A stretch of 64,000 nucleotides of DNA from Bradyrhizobium sp. CSA207 (GCF_029051685.1 NZ_JAACFT010000011.1:1-64000), one strand, 5' to 3'. Shown: positions 7,331 to 15,678, numbered from the stretch's first letter. The notes: generated by a model not told the origin, from the letters alone. Program-made: numbers and translations.

Positions 7331-7501
7331 GCGGACGATCGGAGAAAATATCGTGGATTTGTGTCGTGTGGGGAAAAGCGGTAGCGGTCTCCCGCTACCA
7401 ACTTTTCAAGCACTGATCCGCAAATCCACCAGCTCTGAAGGCTTGGCTCAGGCACGCGCGACGTGGCCTGCGTGCATCGCCTGTTGCGCGGTCAGTGCGG
7501 C

Positions 7502-7639
7502 ATGGCGCTCGCTTGGTACGAGCAGCCCGCAGAGGACGATGAAACGGCAAGGGCCGAGGCCCGGCGGTATCCCAAGCAGCATCTCCCGATGGAGGCCCGG
7601 CACCGGCCGCGCCGAGCCGCCCCGGCCCACGCGAATTAG
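7502..7639 (+). CDS. Possible 45-aa hydrophilic protein
   Basis: The frame ATG 7502 to TAG 7637-7639 encodes a charged peptide beginning MALAWYEQPAEDDETARAEA. It precedes the better-supported DUF2934 gene by 130 bp in the same orientation. The acidic-then-basic composition looks protein-like, but no family is recognised. Confidence 0.25.
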   Translation: MALAWYEQPAEDDETARAEARRYPKQHLPMEARHRPRRAAPAHAN

Positions 7640-7767
7640 GAACTCTCGCGCCGGATCAAAGCTTGAATCCCCGGGCCAGCCTCGCCGCCCGATCGCTGGC
7701 CTGCACGGCCCCGCCTCCAAGCCCCCCATATCCCCAAGGTGGGGTCGTGCCCATAGCAGGAGGTGCA

Positions 7768-7929
7768 ATGCCCGAGCCGACCGAGCAGCAAATCAGAGAA
7801 CGCGCGCACCAGCTGTGGGAGCAAGCCGGCAAGCCGGAAGGCCGCGAGCAGGAGTTTTGGCACGCGGCCGAGCAGGAGCTGCGCAACGAGGACAAGTCCA
7901 ACCCCACGCGCACGCCGGACACGCTGTGA
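7768..7929 (+). CDS. Small DUF2934-type protein
   Basis: The 53-residue product has the DUF2934 pattern: IRERAHQLWEQAGKPEGREQ followed by FWHAAEQEL, a helix-turn-helix-like acidic peptide common in rhizobial genomes. An excellent ribosome site AGGAGG (7758-7763) lies 4 nt before the ATG and fixes the start; a longer upstream frame in the same phase is not supported. Its stop overlaps the GTG of the next gene. Function unknown. Confidence 0.75.
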   Translation: MPEPTEQQIRERAHQLWEQAGKPEGREQEFWHAAEQELRNEDKSNPTRTPDTL

Positions 7930-8111
7930 CCGAGAAGAAGTGCCCATTCTGCGACGGTCTGGGATGGGTCTGCGCAAACCATCCGCTCCGGCCCTGGAGC
8001 GAAGAGCCAGGCGGCTGCCGCTGCGGCGAGGGGATGCCTTGCACCTGCAACACGACTGAAGATCCGGAAGTCAGAGCGGTCGTGATCGATGCGGACACCA
8101 CCTGGCACTAG
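7926..8111 (+). CDS. Cys-rich 61-aa protein, probable zinc-binding
   Basis: A GTG at 7926 overlaps the stop of the DUF2934 gene (GTGA). The product has CPFC, WVC, CRC and CTC motifs within its first 45 residues (seven cysteines), a layout like a DnaJ-type or knuckle zinc ribbon, then an acidic tail ending ADTTWH. A much longer open frame upstream in this phase (from 6900) is low-complexity and unlikely to be coding. Coupling to DUF2934 suggests joint expression. No function assigned. Confidence 0.6.
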   Translation: MTEKKCPFCDGLGWVCANHPLRPWSEEPGGCRCGEGMPCTCNTTEDPEVRAVVIDADTTWH

Positions 8112-8510
8112 ACTAGGTGGACTCCGAAGAGTGATACGTAGCTTCCTGCAAACTGCAGGCGATGGAGCAAGACGGAGGGCGGCTCGGCGGCTCACTCCTG
8201 CGGCAGAGAAAAAGCCGCCGAGTTCTTCACCCTGGCGGCTTCAGAAGTCGCTAGCTGTTGATCGCCTCCCCAGCCTCGTGCGTACCGCCGTTACCTTGTT
8301 TGCGGCCATGCCCAGTCCTTCTAGGCGAAGGCACCTGATTCTGCTGTGACCTGAAGCACACGGCGCAAAGACGATGTTGCGACCTGCGGCAGGTCCCGCG
8401 TCACGTGGGTGCCTTAACCTCTCGCCCCAAACCGTTCCTAACCTCCCGCCTGTGAGGAACACGACCAGGTCAAACTTGTTGAACGGCATGGCCGGGAGAG
8501 TTCTTTAGGA

Positions 8511-8699
8511 AGCGCCAATGACGACGTCTGGCGGCTGGTCCGCGATCCGCATTCGGGCGACCCGATGATGGAGCACAGGCCGAACATGAACTCCGGCGCG
8601 CAGACGTCGCCGACCGCGATCGGACAATTCGAGCACGCCGGACGCGGCTTCGAACATCAGCCCTTGCTGCAACTCATCGGTACACTTGGTGTCGACTGA
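8511..8699 (+). CDS. Small hypothetical protein, start unclear
   Basis: The frame ending at TGA 8697-8699 encodes a hydrophilic peptide with DVWRLVRDPHSGDPMMEHRP near its start and HQPLLQLIGTLGVD at its end. This reads like a conserved small rhizobial protein. No ATG lies upstream in frame; the nearest in-frame ATG pair is internal (MMEHRP), and an ATG at 8518 is out of frame. Either translation starts internally or a frameshift has removed the start. Confidence 0.4.
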   Translation, partial: SANDDVWRLVRDPHSGDPMMEHRPNMNSGAQTSPTAIGQFEHAGRGFEHQPLLQLIGTLGVD

Positions 8700-8776
8700 C
8701 AGTGGAGCGCCGGGCCGCCTTGGCGAGCGCTCCTGGAATCGGCTGGTTGGCATCGGAACTTCGCGGCGGACCGAAC

Positions 8777-8881
8777 ATGTTTTTCTTCTTCTCAAACCGC
8801 TTGGGCTGTTTTGGCTCCCTGCTGATCTCCGCGCTCGTTACGGTTGCGCTGCTTTTCGTGCTCGGGATGCTGCGGTTCTGA
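8777..8881 (+). CDS. 34-aa hydrophobic membrane peptide
   Basis: The frame from ATG 8777 encodes MFFFFSNRLGCFG followed by one transmembrane helix (SLLISALVTVALLFVLGML) and RF. Composition and brevity fit the tiny single-span proteins often missed in Bradyrhizobium annotation. Function unknown. Confidence 0.5.
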   Translation: MFFFFSNRLGCFGSLLISALVTVALLFVLGMLRF

Positions 8882-9220
8882 GAAGATGTCTGCAATGCAC
8901 CTGATCGATATCCTTCTTCCCATGAATGACAACAAGGGACGGCCCTTCGCTGCCGAACAATTCGCGGCTACCGGCGCCATTTAGAGCACGTCTTCCAGCA
9001 GGACGAGATCATCGTCCGAGCGTCGGGGATCAACTTGCTCTGAGGCCTGGATCATGCGCAGGACGGGAGAACACTTGCGAAACCAATCGTGACCACTGCA
9101 CACGAAGCTTCGATGCGGCTGCTTTGCTATCCATCCCTTGGGCGGGCAACCATGGTGCAAGGCTAATGGCGCAGCGCCAGGCCGCATGGCCGCACAAGTC
9201 CGCGCTCGCCACACCTGTTG
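8882..9220. other. Non-coding stretch without a recognised gene
   Basis: No frame in this interval has family-like sequence. It leads into the palindromic repeat at 9221. I see nothing else that I can support. Confidence 0.4.
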
Positions 9221-9300
9221 CGTCATTGCGAGCGCAGCGAAGCAATCCCGAATCTGACGGTGGAAAGACTCTGGATTGCTTCGCTGCGCTCGCAATGACG
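9221..9300. repeat. Palindromic intergenic repeat with perfect 28-bp arms
   Basis: Arms at 9221-9248 and 9273-9300 are perfect inverted complements around a 24-nt centre; each contains CATTGCGAGCGCAGCGAAGC. A degenerate relative lies at 11402-11516. It sits 30 bp past the 3' end of the peptide-binding-protein gene and could form a transcription-terminating or mRNA-stabilising hairpin. Confidence 0.85.
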
Positions 9301-9329
9301 ACAGCGTTGGCGCCGATGTTTTATCCCCT

Positions 9330-11117
9330 TCACCCCCGATACCAACTCCCCAAATTCCACGTCGTCACATCCCACCCCGACATATCGACCATCAGGCTAT
9401 TGACGCCGGCGTTGACGACGTTGCGCGAGAGCAGCGGCAGGAACACGTGGGCTTCGCAGAAGGTCTCGTCGATCTTGATCAGCAGCGCGGCGCGCTTGAC
9501 CGGGTCGAGTTCGCTCTGCGCGGCCTTGTAGGCCTTGTCGACTTCGGGGTCGGAATAGCGCGAGACGTTGCGGCCGAGCCACTTGTTGTCCTTGTTGGCG
9601 ATCTCCCAGGACACGCACTGGTTCAGGAAACGCTCCGGGTCGGGCTGCGGCTGCGTCGTGTTGTACATCTCCATGTCGGCATAGAATTTCGAGTAGGTGT
9701 CGGGGTTGCCGGCGTCCGACGAGAAGAACACCGAGGCGGTGACCGCCTTGATCTCGATGTCGATGCCGGCCTTCTGGCAGGCCTGCTTGATGATGGCCTG
9801 CGTCTTCTGGCGCGGGGCGTTGGTCGAGGTCTGGAACACGTATTTGAGTTTCTTGCCGTCCTTCTCGCGGATGCCGTCCGCGCCCTTTACCCAGCCGGCT
9901 TCATCGAGGATCTTGTTCGCCTTGTCGATGTCGAACTCGTATTTCAGCTTGCTCGATTTGAATTGCTTCGGTGCGTTGACGAAGCTCGCCGTCGCGACGC
10001 CGCCGCGCCCGTAGATGAATTTCTGGATCGCATCGCGGTCGATCAAGAGGTTGAGCGCCCGTCGCACGGCGGGATCGGACAGCGTCGGGTGCTTCGTCTT
10101 GACGCTGGAGCGCTCGCCGTCGACCTCGGTCCACGGGTCCGTCGTGTTGAGGACGATGAACTCGACGTTGCCGGAGGGCGTGACGTCGAGCCGGCCCTTG
10201 CCGCCGGCCTCCATGCGCTTGAGGACCTCCTCCTCCACCTGCATGTTCCAGGCATAGTCGTATTCGCCGGTCTGCAGCACGGCGCGCGCCGCGGACACCG
10301 CATCGCCGCCGCCCTTGACCTCGAGCGTGTCGAAATGCGGCTGATTCTTGACGTGATAGTCGGGGTTGCGTTCGGCCTTGATCAGGTCGCCCGGCTTGAA
10401 CTCGACAAACCTGTAGGGACCGGTGCCGACCGGCTTCAGATTGCCCGGGGCCTCGCGCGATTTTGCGCCGACATAGTCGCCGAAATGATGCTTTGGCAGG
10501 ATCGGGCCAACCGAGCCGACGAAGGGATCGGCCCAGAACGGCGTCGGGGCCTTGAAGGTCAGCTTGACGGTGTGGTCGTCGATCTTGTCGACCTTGATAT
10601 TCTGGTAGGATCCCGTGGTGTACGCCGCGGTCGCCAAATCCGCGGCGTATGCCCAAGTGAAGACGACGTCGTCGGCGGTGAAGGGCTTGCCGTCATGCCA
10701 GGTCACGCCCCGCTTCAGCTTCCAGGTCACGCTCATGCCGTCCGGCGAAAGGCCGCCGTTCGCCTTGGTCGGGACCTCGGCGGCGAGGCACGGGAAGAGG
10801 TTGCCGTCCCTGTCCCAGCCGGCGAGCGGCTCGAAGAAGATGCGCGAGGCGATCTGGTCCTTGGTGCCGAGCGCGAAATGCGGATTGAGCAGGGTGGGGG
10901 CCTGCCAGAGCAGGATCTTGAGCGGCCCGCCGCCGCCGGCCTTGGTCGGCTTGTAGTCCAGCGTGGCATTCGCCATCGCCACGTCGTTCCACACCAGGAT
11001 CTGGCTGGCGATCGGCGCCGCGATCCCGACCGCAGCCGCCTTCCGGATGAACGCGCGCCGCGACAGCGTGCCCTGCTTCACCTCCGCGATTGCCTTGCGA
11101 ATTTCGTTCTCGTTCAT
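9330..11117 (-). CDS. Peptide/oligopeptide ABC transporter substrate-binding protein (SBP family 5)
   Basis: The 595-residue protein starts with a twin-arginine-type signal (LSRRAFIRKAAAVG, then a hydrophobic core), so it is probably exported folded. The body has the family 5 solute-binding layout (DppA/OppA type), including LNPHFALGTKDQ near the N-terminus, GVTWHDGKPFTADDVVFTW and a GTGPYRF motif. The ATG at 11117 has GGAGGG upstream; a TTG 24 bp earlier is less likely. No permease or ATPase gene is adjacent, so it is an orphan here and must share components encoded elsewhere. Substrate unknown, probably a peptide or opine-like compound. Confidence 0.9.
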   Translation of the reverse strand: MNENEIRKAIAEVKQGTLSRRAFIRKAAAVGIAAPIASQILVWNDVAMANATLDYKPTKAGGGGPLKILLWQAPTLLNPHFALGTKDQIASRIFFEPLAGWDRDGNLFPCLAAEVPTKANGGLSPDGMSVTWKLKRGVTWHDGKPFTADDVVFTWAYAADLATAAYTTGSYQNIKVDKIDDHTVKLTFKAPTPFWADPFVGSVGPILPKHHFGDYVGAKSREAPGNLKPVGTGPYRFVEFKPGDLIKAERNPDYHVKNQPHFDTLEVKGGGDAVSAARAVLQTGEYDYAWNMQVEEEVLKRMEAGGKGRLDVTPSGNVEFIVLNTTDPWTEVDGERSSVKTKHPTLSDPAVRRALNLLIDRDAIQKFIYGRGGVATASFVNAPKQFKSSKLKYEFDIDKANKILDEAGWVKGADGIREKDGKKLKYVFQTSTNAPRQKTQAIIKQACQKAGIDIEIKAVTASVFFSSDAGNPDTYSKFYADMEMYNTTQPQPDPERFLNQCVSWEIANKDNKWLGRNVSRYSDPEVDKAYKAAQSELDPVKRAALLIKIDETFCEAHVFLPLLSRNVVNAGVNSLMVDMSGWDVTTWNLGSWYRG

Positions 11118-11201
11118 CGGATGCCCTCCACCTCGCGACAAGTCGCGGTTGCATGCACTCTAACTCAGGACGCCGGCCCGGAGTCAAAGATGAAATTCCC
11201 G

Positions 11202-11289
11202 GTAGCCCGGATGGAGCGCAGCGCAATCCGGGACCGCTCGGTCCGCATTCGGCACTTCCCGGATTACGCTTCCGCTCCATCCGGGCTAC
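11202..11289. repeat. Palindromic intergenic repeat (GTAGCCCGGATGGAGCG type)
   Basis: The left arm 11202-11232 and right arm 11258-11289 are near-perfect inverted complements, each combining GTAGCCCGGATGGAGCG with an AATCCGGG core. It lies about 85 bp upstream of the start of the peptide-binding-protein gene and belongs to a different family from the 9221 repeat. Confidence 0.8.
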
Positions 11290-11401
11290 GAGAGGGTGAA
11301 GCGACGAAGCAAAGCTCGGGCGAAACGCGCCGCGAGACTATGAAGGCGTGTGTGCAAGTCGAAATGCGAGTTAGAAGATGACGACGGTTCATCTTGCTCA
11401 C

Positions 11402-11516
11402 TCATTGCGATCGCAGCGAAGCAATCCAGAGTCTTTCCGCGGCGACAGGCCGGATTGCTTCGCGGAGCCTGTCATCGGGCCGGGCTTTGCGCGGACCCGT
11501 TGGCTCGCAATGACGA
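11402..11516. repeat. Degenerate copy of the CATTGCGAGCGCAGCGAAGC repeat
   Basis: A left arm at 11402-11427 is complemented by two pieces, 11452-11469 and 11502-11516, separated by about 32 bp of extra sequence. This is the 9221 element with an insertion in its right arm. Confidence 0.65.
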
Positions 11517-11692
11517 TGTGGTGAGAGCGGCGCGCCACTCCATCGCCGTCATCCTTGTGTGCCCGTCCTGCAACGCAGGACGGGCCTCGAAGGGCGACGG
11601 CCCGGCTGCACGATCTCACGAAAGTCTCGTTCTTTCACCATGATGCTTTCACAATCATGGCAGTGGAACGCCATAGCATCACGGCGGTTCCC

Positions 11693-11732
11693 GTGGGTAT
11701 CAGGGAGAATCGTGTGGGTATCAGGGAGAATC
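11693..11732 (+). repeat. Tandem 19-bp duplication carrying the ribosome site
   Basis: The unit GTGGGTATCAGGGAGAATC occurs at 11693-11711 and again at 11714-11732, 2 nt apart. Each copy includes a CAGGGAGA that can act as Shine-Dalgarno; the second is 7-9 nt upstream of the ATG at 11735. Confidence 0.85.
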
Positions 11733-11734
11733 GG

Positions 11735-11929
11735 ATGAGCGACGCAGACGATCATTTCGCCAGGTTGCTCGGACGGGCGGCGATGGACGTGTGGGGCGAC
11801 ATGCCTCGCGACATCCAGGAAGCGTTGTTCGAGACGGCGATGAAGGAGCGCAGCTCCGAGCGCGAAGAGCTCGCGCGGCTGCTGCACAGCCGCCATCCGC
11901 GCACGCTGCACCCGGCGAAGCCGGGCTGA
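11735..11929 (+). CDS. Small hypothetical protein (64 aa)
   Basis: The ATG at 11735 sits behind the duplicated ribosome-site unit. The product is a hydrophilic, helical peptide beginning MSDADDHFARLLGRAAMD, with MPRDIQEALFETAM in the middle and a basic tail. It has no membrane segment. I recall no functional family; a similar layout in rhizobial small proteins makes it likely real. In-frame starts further upstream (from 11555) give sequence crossing the repeats and are not credible. Confidence 0.6.
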   Translation: MSDADDHFARLLGRAAMDVWGDMPRDIQEALFETAMKERSSEREELARLLHSRHPRTLHPAKPG

Positions 11930-12066
11930 GCGCGCGGTCAGAACCGTGCTCTCGATGCGGGAACGTTTGTGCGTATATCTGGTTGGCGTCTTGAAGGAGA
12001 CGTTAACTGGACAGCGCAAATGAGCCCCGCGCTCCCGACTGCGCTCGAGCACGTGAGTTGACTGCC

Positions 12067-12249
12067 GTGACCGACATCAAGATTGGAAAATGGTACGACC
12101 CGATCTCCGAGCAGTGGATCGTGCCGCGCGAGACCTCTCCAGAGACGTCGTCTGCGCAGTCGACCGAGGAGCGCCTGCTCGATATCCACAAGCGCGACGA
12201 AGCTGAGCGCATCTGGCACCTGCTGGTGGACTGCTGCGCGCGCGAATGA
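12067..12249 (+). CDS. Small hypothetical protein (60 aa)
   Basis: A GTG at 12067 (or TTG at 12058) opens a frame with protein-like wording: KIGKWYDPISEQWIVPRE, then a charged helix EERLLDIHKRDEAERIWHLL ending CCARE. It is hydrophilic, with two adjacent C-terminal cysteines. No good ribosome site is visible, so the start is uncertain. Function unknown. Confidence 0.45.
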   Translation: MTDIKIGKWYDPISEQWIVPRETSPETSSAQSTEERLLDIHKRDEAERIWHLLVDCCARE

Positions 12250-12450
12250 AGTCCGGCCGGCTCGTCGCCGCCCGGTGCGACCAAAGCGCCGTCGCCCGCA
12301 CGCCAGCGGCAAGCGTTCATTTCCCCGTAGGCGCTGCGCAGAGAAGCGGCATCTCCTCGCGCGGAGAAATTTGAATTTCCATTTCATTGATTTCGGGTCC
12401 CCTTCGGAGGAAGACGGCACGAGCTTTTGCCGGTTCCATGGAGACCACAG

Positions 12451-13234
12451 ATGTCGTTTCGTCCCGCCCTGATCATCGCGACCGTACTCGCTGCGTGGTC
12501 AGCTGCAGCCACAGCCGAGACCATCAAGATCGGCGTGACGCCGGGTCCGCATGCGCAGATCTTCGAGGCCGTGAAGCCGATTGCGGCCAAGCAGGGCCTC
12601 GACATCCAGCTGATCGAGTTCTCCGACTATGTCGTGCCCAATGCCGCGCTCGATGCCGGCGACATCCAGGCCAATTCGTTCCAGAACCAGCCTTATCTCG
12701 ACAATCAGAAGGTCGACCGCGGCTACAAGATCGAAGCCGTGGGCCTGACCGTGAATTTCCCGATCGGGGTCTATTCGAAGAAGCACAAGGCCTTCGCCGA
12801 CATCCCCGACGGCGGCAAGGTCTCGATCCCGAACGATCCGACCAATGGCGGGCGCGTGCTGCTGCTGCTGCTGCGTGACAAGGGCGCGATCAAATTGAAG
12901 GACGGGGTTGGCTTCAAGCCGACGGTGCTGGACTCACCGAAAATCCCAAGAAGCTGAAATTCGTCGAGGTCGACGCGGCGCAGGCGCCGCGCGCGCTCGA
13001 CGATATCGATGCAGCGGCGATCAACACCAATTATGCAACCCAGGCGGGCCTCGATCCGGTCAAGGATCCGATCCTGCGCGAGGACCGAAGGGGCCTTACG
13101 TCAACCTGATTGCCGTCCGCGCCGCCGACAAGGACAAGCCCTGGGTCAAGACCCTCGTCGACGCCTACCACACGCCGGAGGTCAAGGAGTTCGTCCTGAC
13201 CAAGTTCAAGGGCGCGGTGCTGCCGAGTTGGTAG
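12451..13234 (+). pseudogene. metQ: metQ-like D-methionine ABC transporter substrate-binding protein with two frameshifts
   Basis: The signal peptide and NlpA/MetQ domain are clear: TIKIGVTPGPHAQIFEAVKP, then DIQANSFQNQPYLD and NFPIGVYSKK. The frame breaks at 12933/12934 (GACTCACC where a codon-perfect gene would read GAC-ATC-ACC) and again at 13085-13087 (GACCGAAG where GAC-CCG-AAG is expected). After each break the MetQ sequence continues in the next frame to KFKGAVLPSW and the stop at 13232-13234. So the gene is whole apart from two single-base losses: a very young pseudogene or two sequencing errors. No MetN or MetI gene is adjacent. Confidence 0.8.
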
Positions 13235-13369
13235 GCAGACTGCCTAGCAAAACTCAGGCGGAGAGGCGATCCCGGCCAATTGGCAGCGTTGCGCAATGCC
13301 CGCTTGTCTCGGGCTGCGGCAACCGACATCATCGGGGCCGTGGCAATTGATCGCCCGAACAGGGGTCGT

Positions 13370-14404
13370 ATGAAACGCTTTGCAAACCTGAAACGGCTGG
13401 GATTCTTCACGCGCCTGCTCGACGAGGCGCCGCCGGCCGAGCGCTATCGCTTCGCCGCCGAGCAGATCGCGTGCGCGGAAAAGGCGGGCCTCGATTCGGC
13501 GTGGATCGCGCAGCACCACTTTCACGAGCGCGAGGGTGGATTGCCCTCGCCGTTCGCCTTCCTCGGCTATGTCGCCGCGCAAACCTCGCGCATCCGCCTC
13601 GGCACCGGCATCGTCACGCTGCCGCTGGAGAGTGCCGTGCGGGTGGCGGAGGACGCCGCGGTGCTCGATCTGCTCTGCAATGGCCGGTTCGAGCTCGGCG
13701 TCGGCACCGGCGGCAATCCCTCCGCCTTCGCCGCCTTCGGCCTCGACAGTGCCCAGCGCAACGAGATCTTTGCCCGCAATCTGGACGTGGTCCGGATCGC
13801 GCTGGCCGGCAAGCCGCTCGCCGGCGGCGATACGCTCTATCCGGTGCGGCCGCAATTGTGCGACCGGATCTGGCAGGCGACGTTCTCGGTGGCCGGCGGC
13901 GCGCGTGCCGGCAAGGCCGGCGACGGCCTGCTGCTGTCACGCACCCAGCCGAGGGCCAAGGAGGCGCCGCGCGCCACGCTCGCCGAAATCCAGAACCCTG
14001 TCATCGATGCCTATCTCGAAGCGCTGCCGGCGGGCTGCGAGCCCCGCATCATGGCCTCGCGCAGCGTCTTCGTCGCCGACGACCGCCGCGAGGCGATGCG
14101 CCTTGCCGACATCGGGCTACGGCGCGCACTCCCGCAATTCCTCAAGGGCGGTCACGCCGCGCCGGGCGAGACGCTGGAGGAGATGATCACGGCGTTCGAC
14201 ACCCATGTCGGCGCAGCCGACGACGTCATCGCCTCGCTCCGCGCCGACGCCACGCTGGCGCGGGTGACCGATCTCGTCTTCCAGGTGCATTCGGTCGATG
14301 CCCCGCATCCCCATATCCTGCGCTCGATCGAGCTGGTCGCCGACAAGGTCGCGCCGGCGCTGGGCTGGATCAGGACGGCGCCCGATGTGGCCTTGGCAGG
14401 CTGA
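13370..14404 (+). CDS. FMN-dependent luciferase-like monooxygenase
   Basis: The 344-residue protein is a bacterial luciferase-like (LLM) TIM-barrel oxidoreductase: WIAQHHFHEREGG near residue 45, then LGTGIVTLPLE, and a GVGTGGNP phosphate/FMN loop about residue 110. It would use FMNH2 supplied by a separate reductase to oxidise a small organic substrate. The ATG at 13370 follows AGGGG; an upstream in-frame extension to 13280 has no support. The two CMD/AhpD-type genes that follow are the usual partners of the KPN_01858-type LLM family, and an ABC importer is next, pointing to uptake and oxidation of a shared substrate. Confidence 0.8.
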   Translation: MKRFANLKRLGFFTRLLDEAPPAERYRFAAEQIACAEKAGLDSAWIAQHHFHEREGGLPSPFAFLGYVAAQTSRIRLGTGIVTLPLESAVRVAEDAAVLDLLCNGRFELGVGTGGNPSAFAAFGLDSAQRNEIFARNLDVVRIALAGKPLAGGDTLYPVRPQLCDRIWQATFSVAGGARAGKAGDGLLLSRTQPRAKEAPRATLAEIQNPVIDAYLEALPAGCEPRIMASRSVFVADDRREAMRLADIGLRRALPQFLKGGHAAPGETLEEMITAFDTHVGAADDVIASLRADATLARVTDLVFQVHSVDAPHPHILRSIELVADKVAPALGWIRTAPDVALAG

Positions 14405-14454
14405 TTTGGCAGGCTGCCTGGAATGAACATGATCGCGTTGCACGAGGCTGACTG

Positions 14455-15081
14455 ATGAGCACGAAGGATATCATCGACACGCTGGCGGGGATCGAACCGG
14501 GATCGGCTCTGGACGCCATCCGCGCGCGGCGCCTGCAGGCGCGCGACAACGCGCAGAAGAGCTATCTCTCTCTGTTCGAGCCGATCGACGCCAGCGAGGT
14601 CTCGCTTGTGGAACGTGCGGCGGTTGCGGTCTTCGTCGCCGGCCTCCATGGCGAGTCTCCCGTGTCCGCCTTCTACCGGGCAAAGCTTGCCGCGAGCGCA
14701 GAGCGGGCGGTTCTGATCGAGGCGATCGAGGCCGAGATCGAGCGGGGCAAGACGTCGGGCCCGTATGGTGCCTTTCCGGTCGGCCCGCTGTCGACCGAGA
14801 ACAAGGCCGGTTTGATCTACCGCGTAAGTGCGGATCGCAAGCCGGTCCTCGGCGCCCGGCTTTCCGCTGCGCTCGAGCATGCCCATTTGCTGGTGTTCCG
14901 GCCGCGCGATGCGGCATCCGCTGATATGAAGGTGCTGCTCGGTGCCGGCTGGTCGAACACCGGCATCGTTACCTTGTCCCAGCTCGTCGCGTTCCTGTCG
15001 TTCCAGCTGCGCGTCGTCGCCGGCCTGCGCACGCTCGGCGCCTCGCTCGGGCGTCCGGCCAGTGCCGCGGCGAATGCGTAA
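14455..15081 (+). CDS. CMD-domain protein, Avi_7170-like
   Basis: A 208-residue protein of carboxymuconolactone-decarboxylase-like fold. It lacks the redox CxxC motif of AhpD in the expected helix (the segment reads VAVFVAGLHGESPVSAFY), so it is probably not a peroxidase by itself. Its pairing with the next, cysteine-containing CMD gene 13 bp downstream and with the LLM monooxygenase upstream matches the Avi_7170/Avi_7169 gene pair as I know it. Cytoplasmic. The specific role is unknown; it could form a hetero-oligomer with its neighbour. Confidence 0.65.
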   Translation: MSTKDIIDTLAGIEPGSALDAIRARRLQARDNAQKSYLSLFEPIDASEVSLVERAAVAVFVAGLHGESPVSAFYRAKLAASAERAVLIEAIEAEIERGKTSGPYGAFPVGPLSTENKAGLIYRVSADRKPVLGARLSAALEHAHLLVFRPRDAASADMKVLLGAGWSNTGIVTLSQLVAFLSFQLRVVAGLRTLGASLGRPASAAANA

Positions 15082-15093
15082 GGAGATAGCACC

Positions 15094-15678
15094 ATGAGCG
15101 CTGCGAGCACCGTCAATCCGCCCGTCGTTTTCACCCAGGACGAGCTCGGCTGGGTGTCCTGGATCGATCCATTGCCCGAGGCCGAGCTGACCGAGCGGCA
15201 TTTCGCCGGCCTGGTCGATCGCTCCCGCGCCAAGTCGGAATATTTCCGTCTGCTGGTGCGCGATCCCGAGGTGCTGGAAGCCCGCACCAAGACCGACAAG
15301 GACATCTTCTACAACACCGCCGACGGCCTGCCCCGCGCCGAGCGTGAGCTCGCGGCGGCTGCGACCTCGCGCTACAACGGCTGCATCTATTGCGCCTCCG
15401 TGCATGCGCGGTTTGCCAGCACCTATTCCAAGCGCCGCGACGACGTGCAGCGTCTGCTCGACGAAGGTATCAAGGCCGATCTTGGTGAGCGCTGGAATGC
15501 CGTCGTCAAGGCGTCGGTCGCGCTGGCAGCAACGCCGATCGCGTTCGGGCCTGACAATATCGACGAACTGCGCCGCGCCGGCCTGGACGATGCCGAGATC
15601 GTCGACGTCATCAACGGCGCGTCGTTCTTCAACTGGGCCAACAGGCTGATGCTGTCGCTCGGCGAGCCGACCAAATAG
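15094..15678 (+). CDS. Alkylhydroperoxidase-domain protein, Avi_7169-like
   Basis: The 194-residue protein contains the AhpD active-site motif CIYCASVHA (C-x2-C-x3-H, about residues 93-100), so it can do thiol-based peroxidase chemistry. A ribosome site AAGGAG lies 7 nt before the ATG. It directly follows the cysteine-less CMD gene and is probably co-translated. In this context it may remove peroxide or hydroperoxy intermediates produced by the monooxygenase (inference). Confidence 0.75.
   Translation: MSAASTVNPPVVFTQDELGWVSWIDPLPEAELTERHFAGLVDRSRAKSEYFRLLVRDPEVLEARTKTDKDIFYNTADGLPRAERELAAAATSRYNGCIYCASVHARFASTYSKRRDDVQRLLDEGIKADLGERWNAVVKASVALAATPIAFGPDNIDELRRAGLDDAEIVDVINGASFFNWANRLMLSLGEPTK

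Noticed and set aside
6900-8111. 403-codon plus-strand frame as one protein
   Set aside because: Only the last 61 codons (from GTG 7926) look like protein; the rest is low-complexity Arg/Ser/Pro text crossing other signals.
9276-11381. 701-codon plus-strand open frame over the peptide-binding-protein gene
   Set aside because: It is antisense shadow of a gene with a clear Tat signal and SBP family 5 motifs; high GC keeps the opposite frame open, and its translation is Arg/Val/Asp-rich without motifs.
9221-11516. CRISPR-like array from repeated 25-30 bp units
   Set aside because: The units are inverted arms of dispersed palindromes, not regularly spaced direct repeats, and no cas gene is present.
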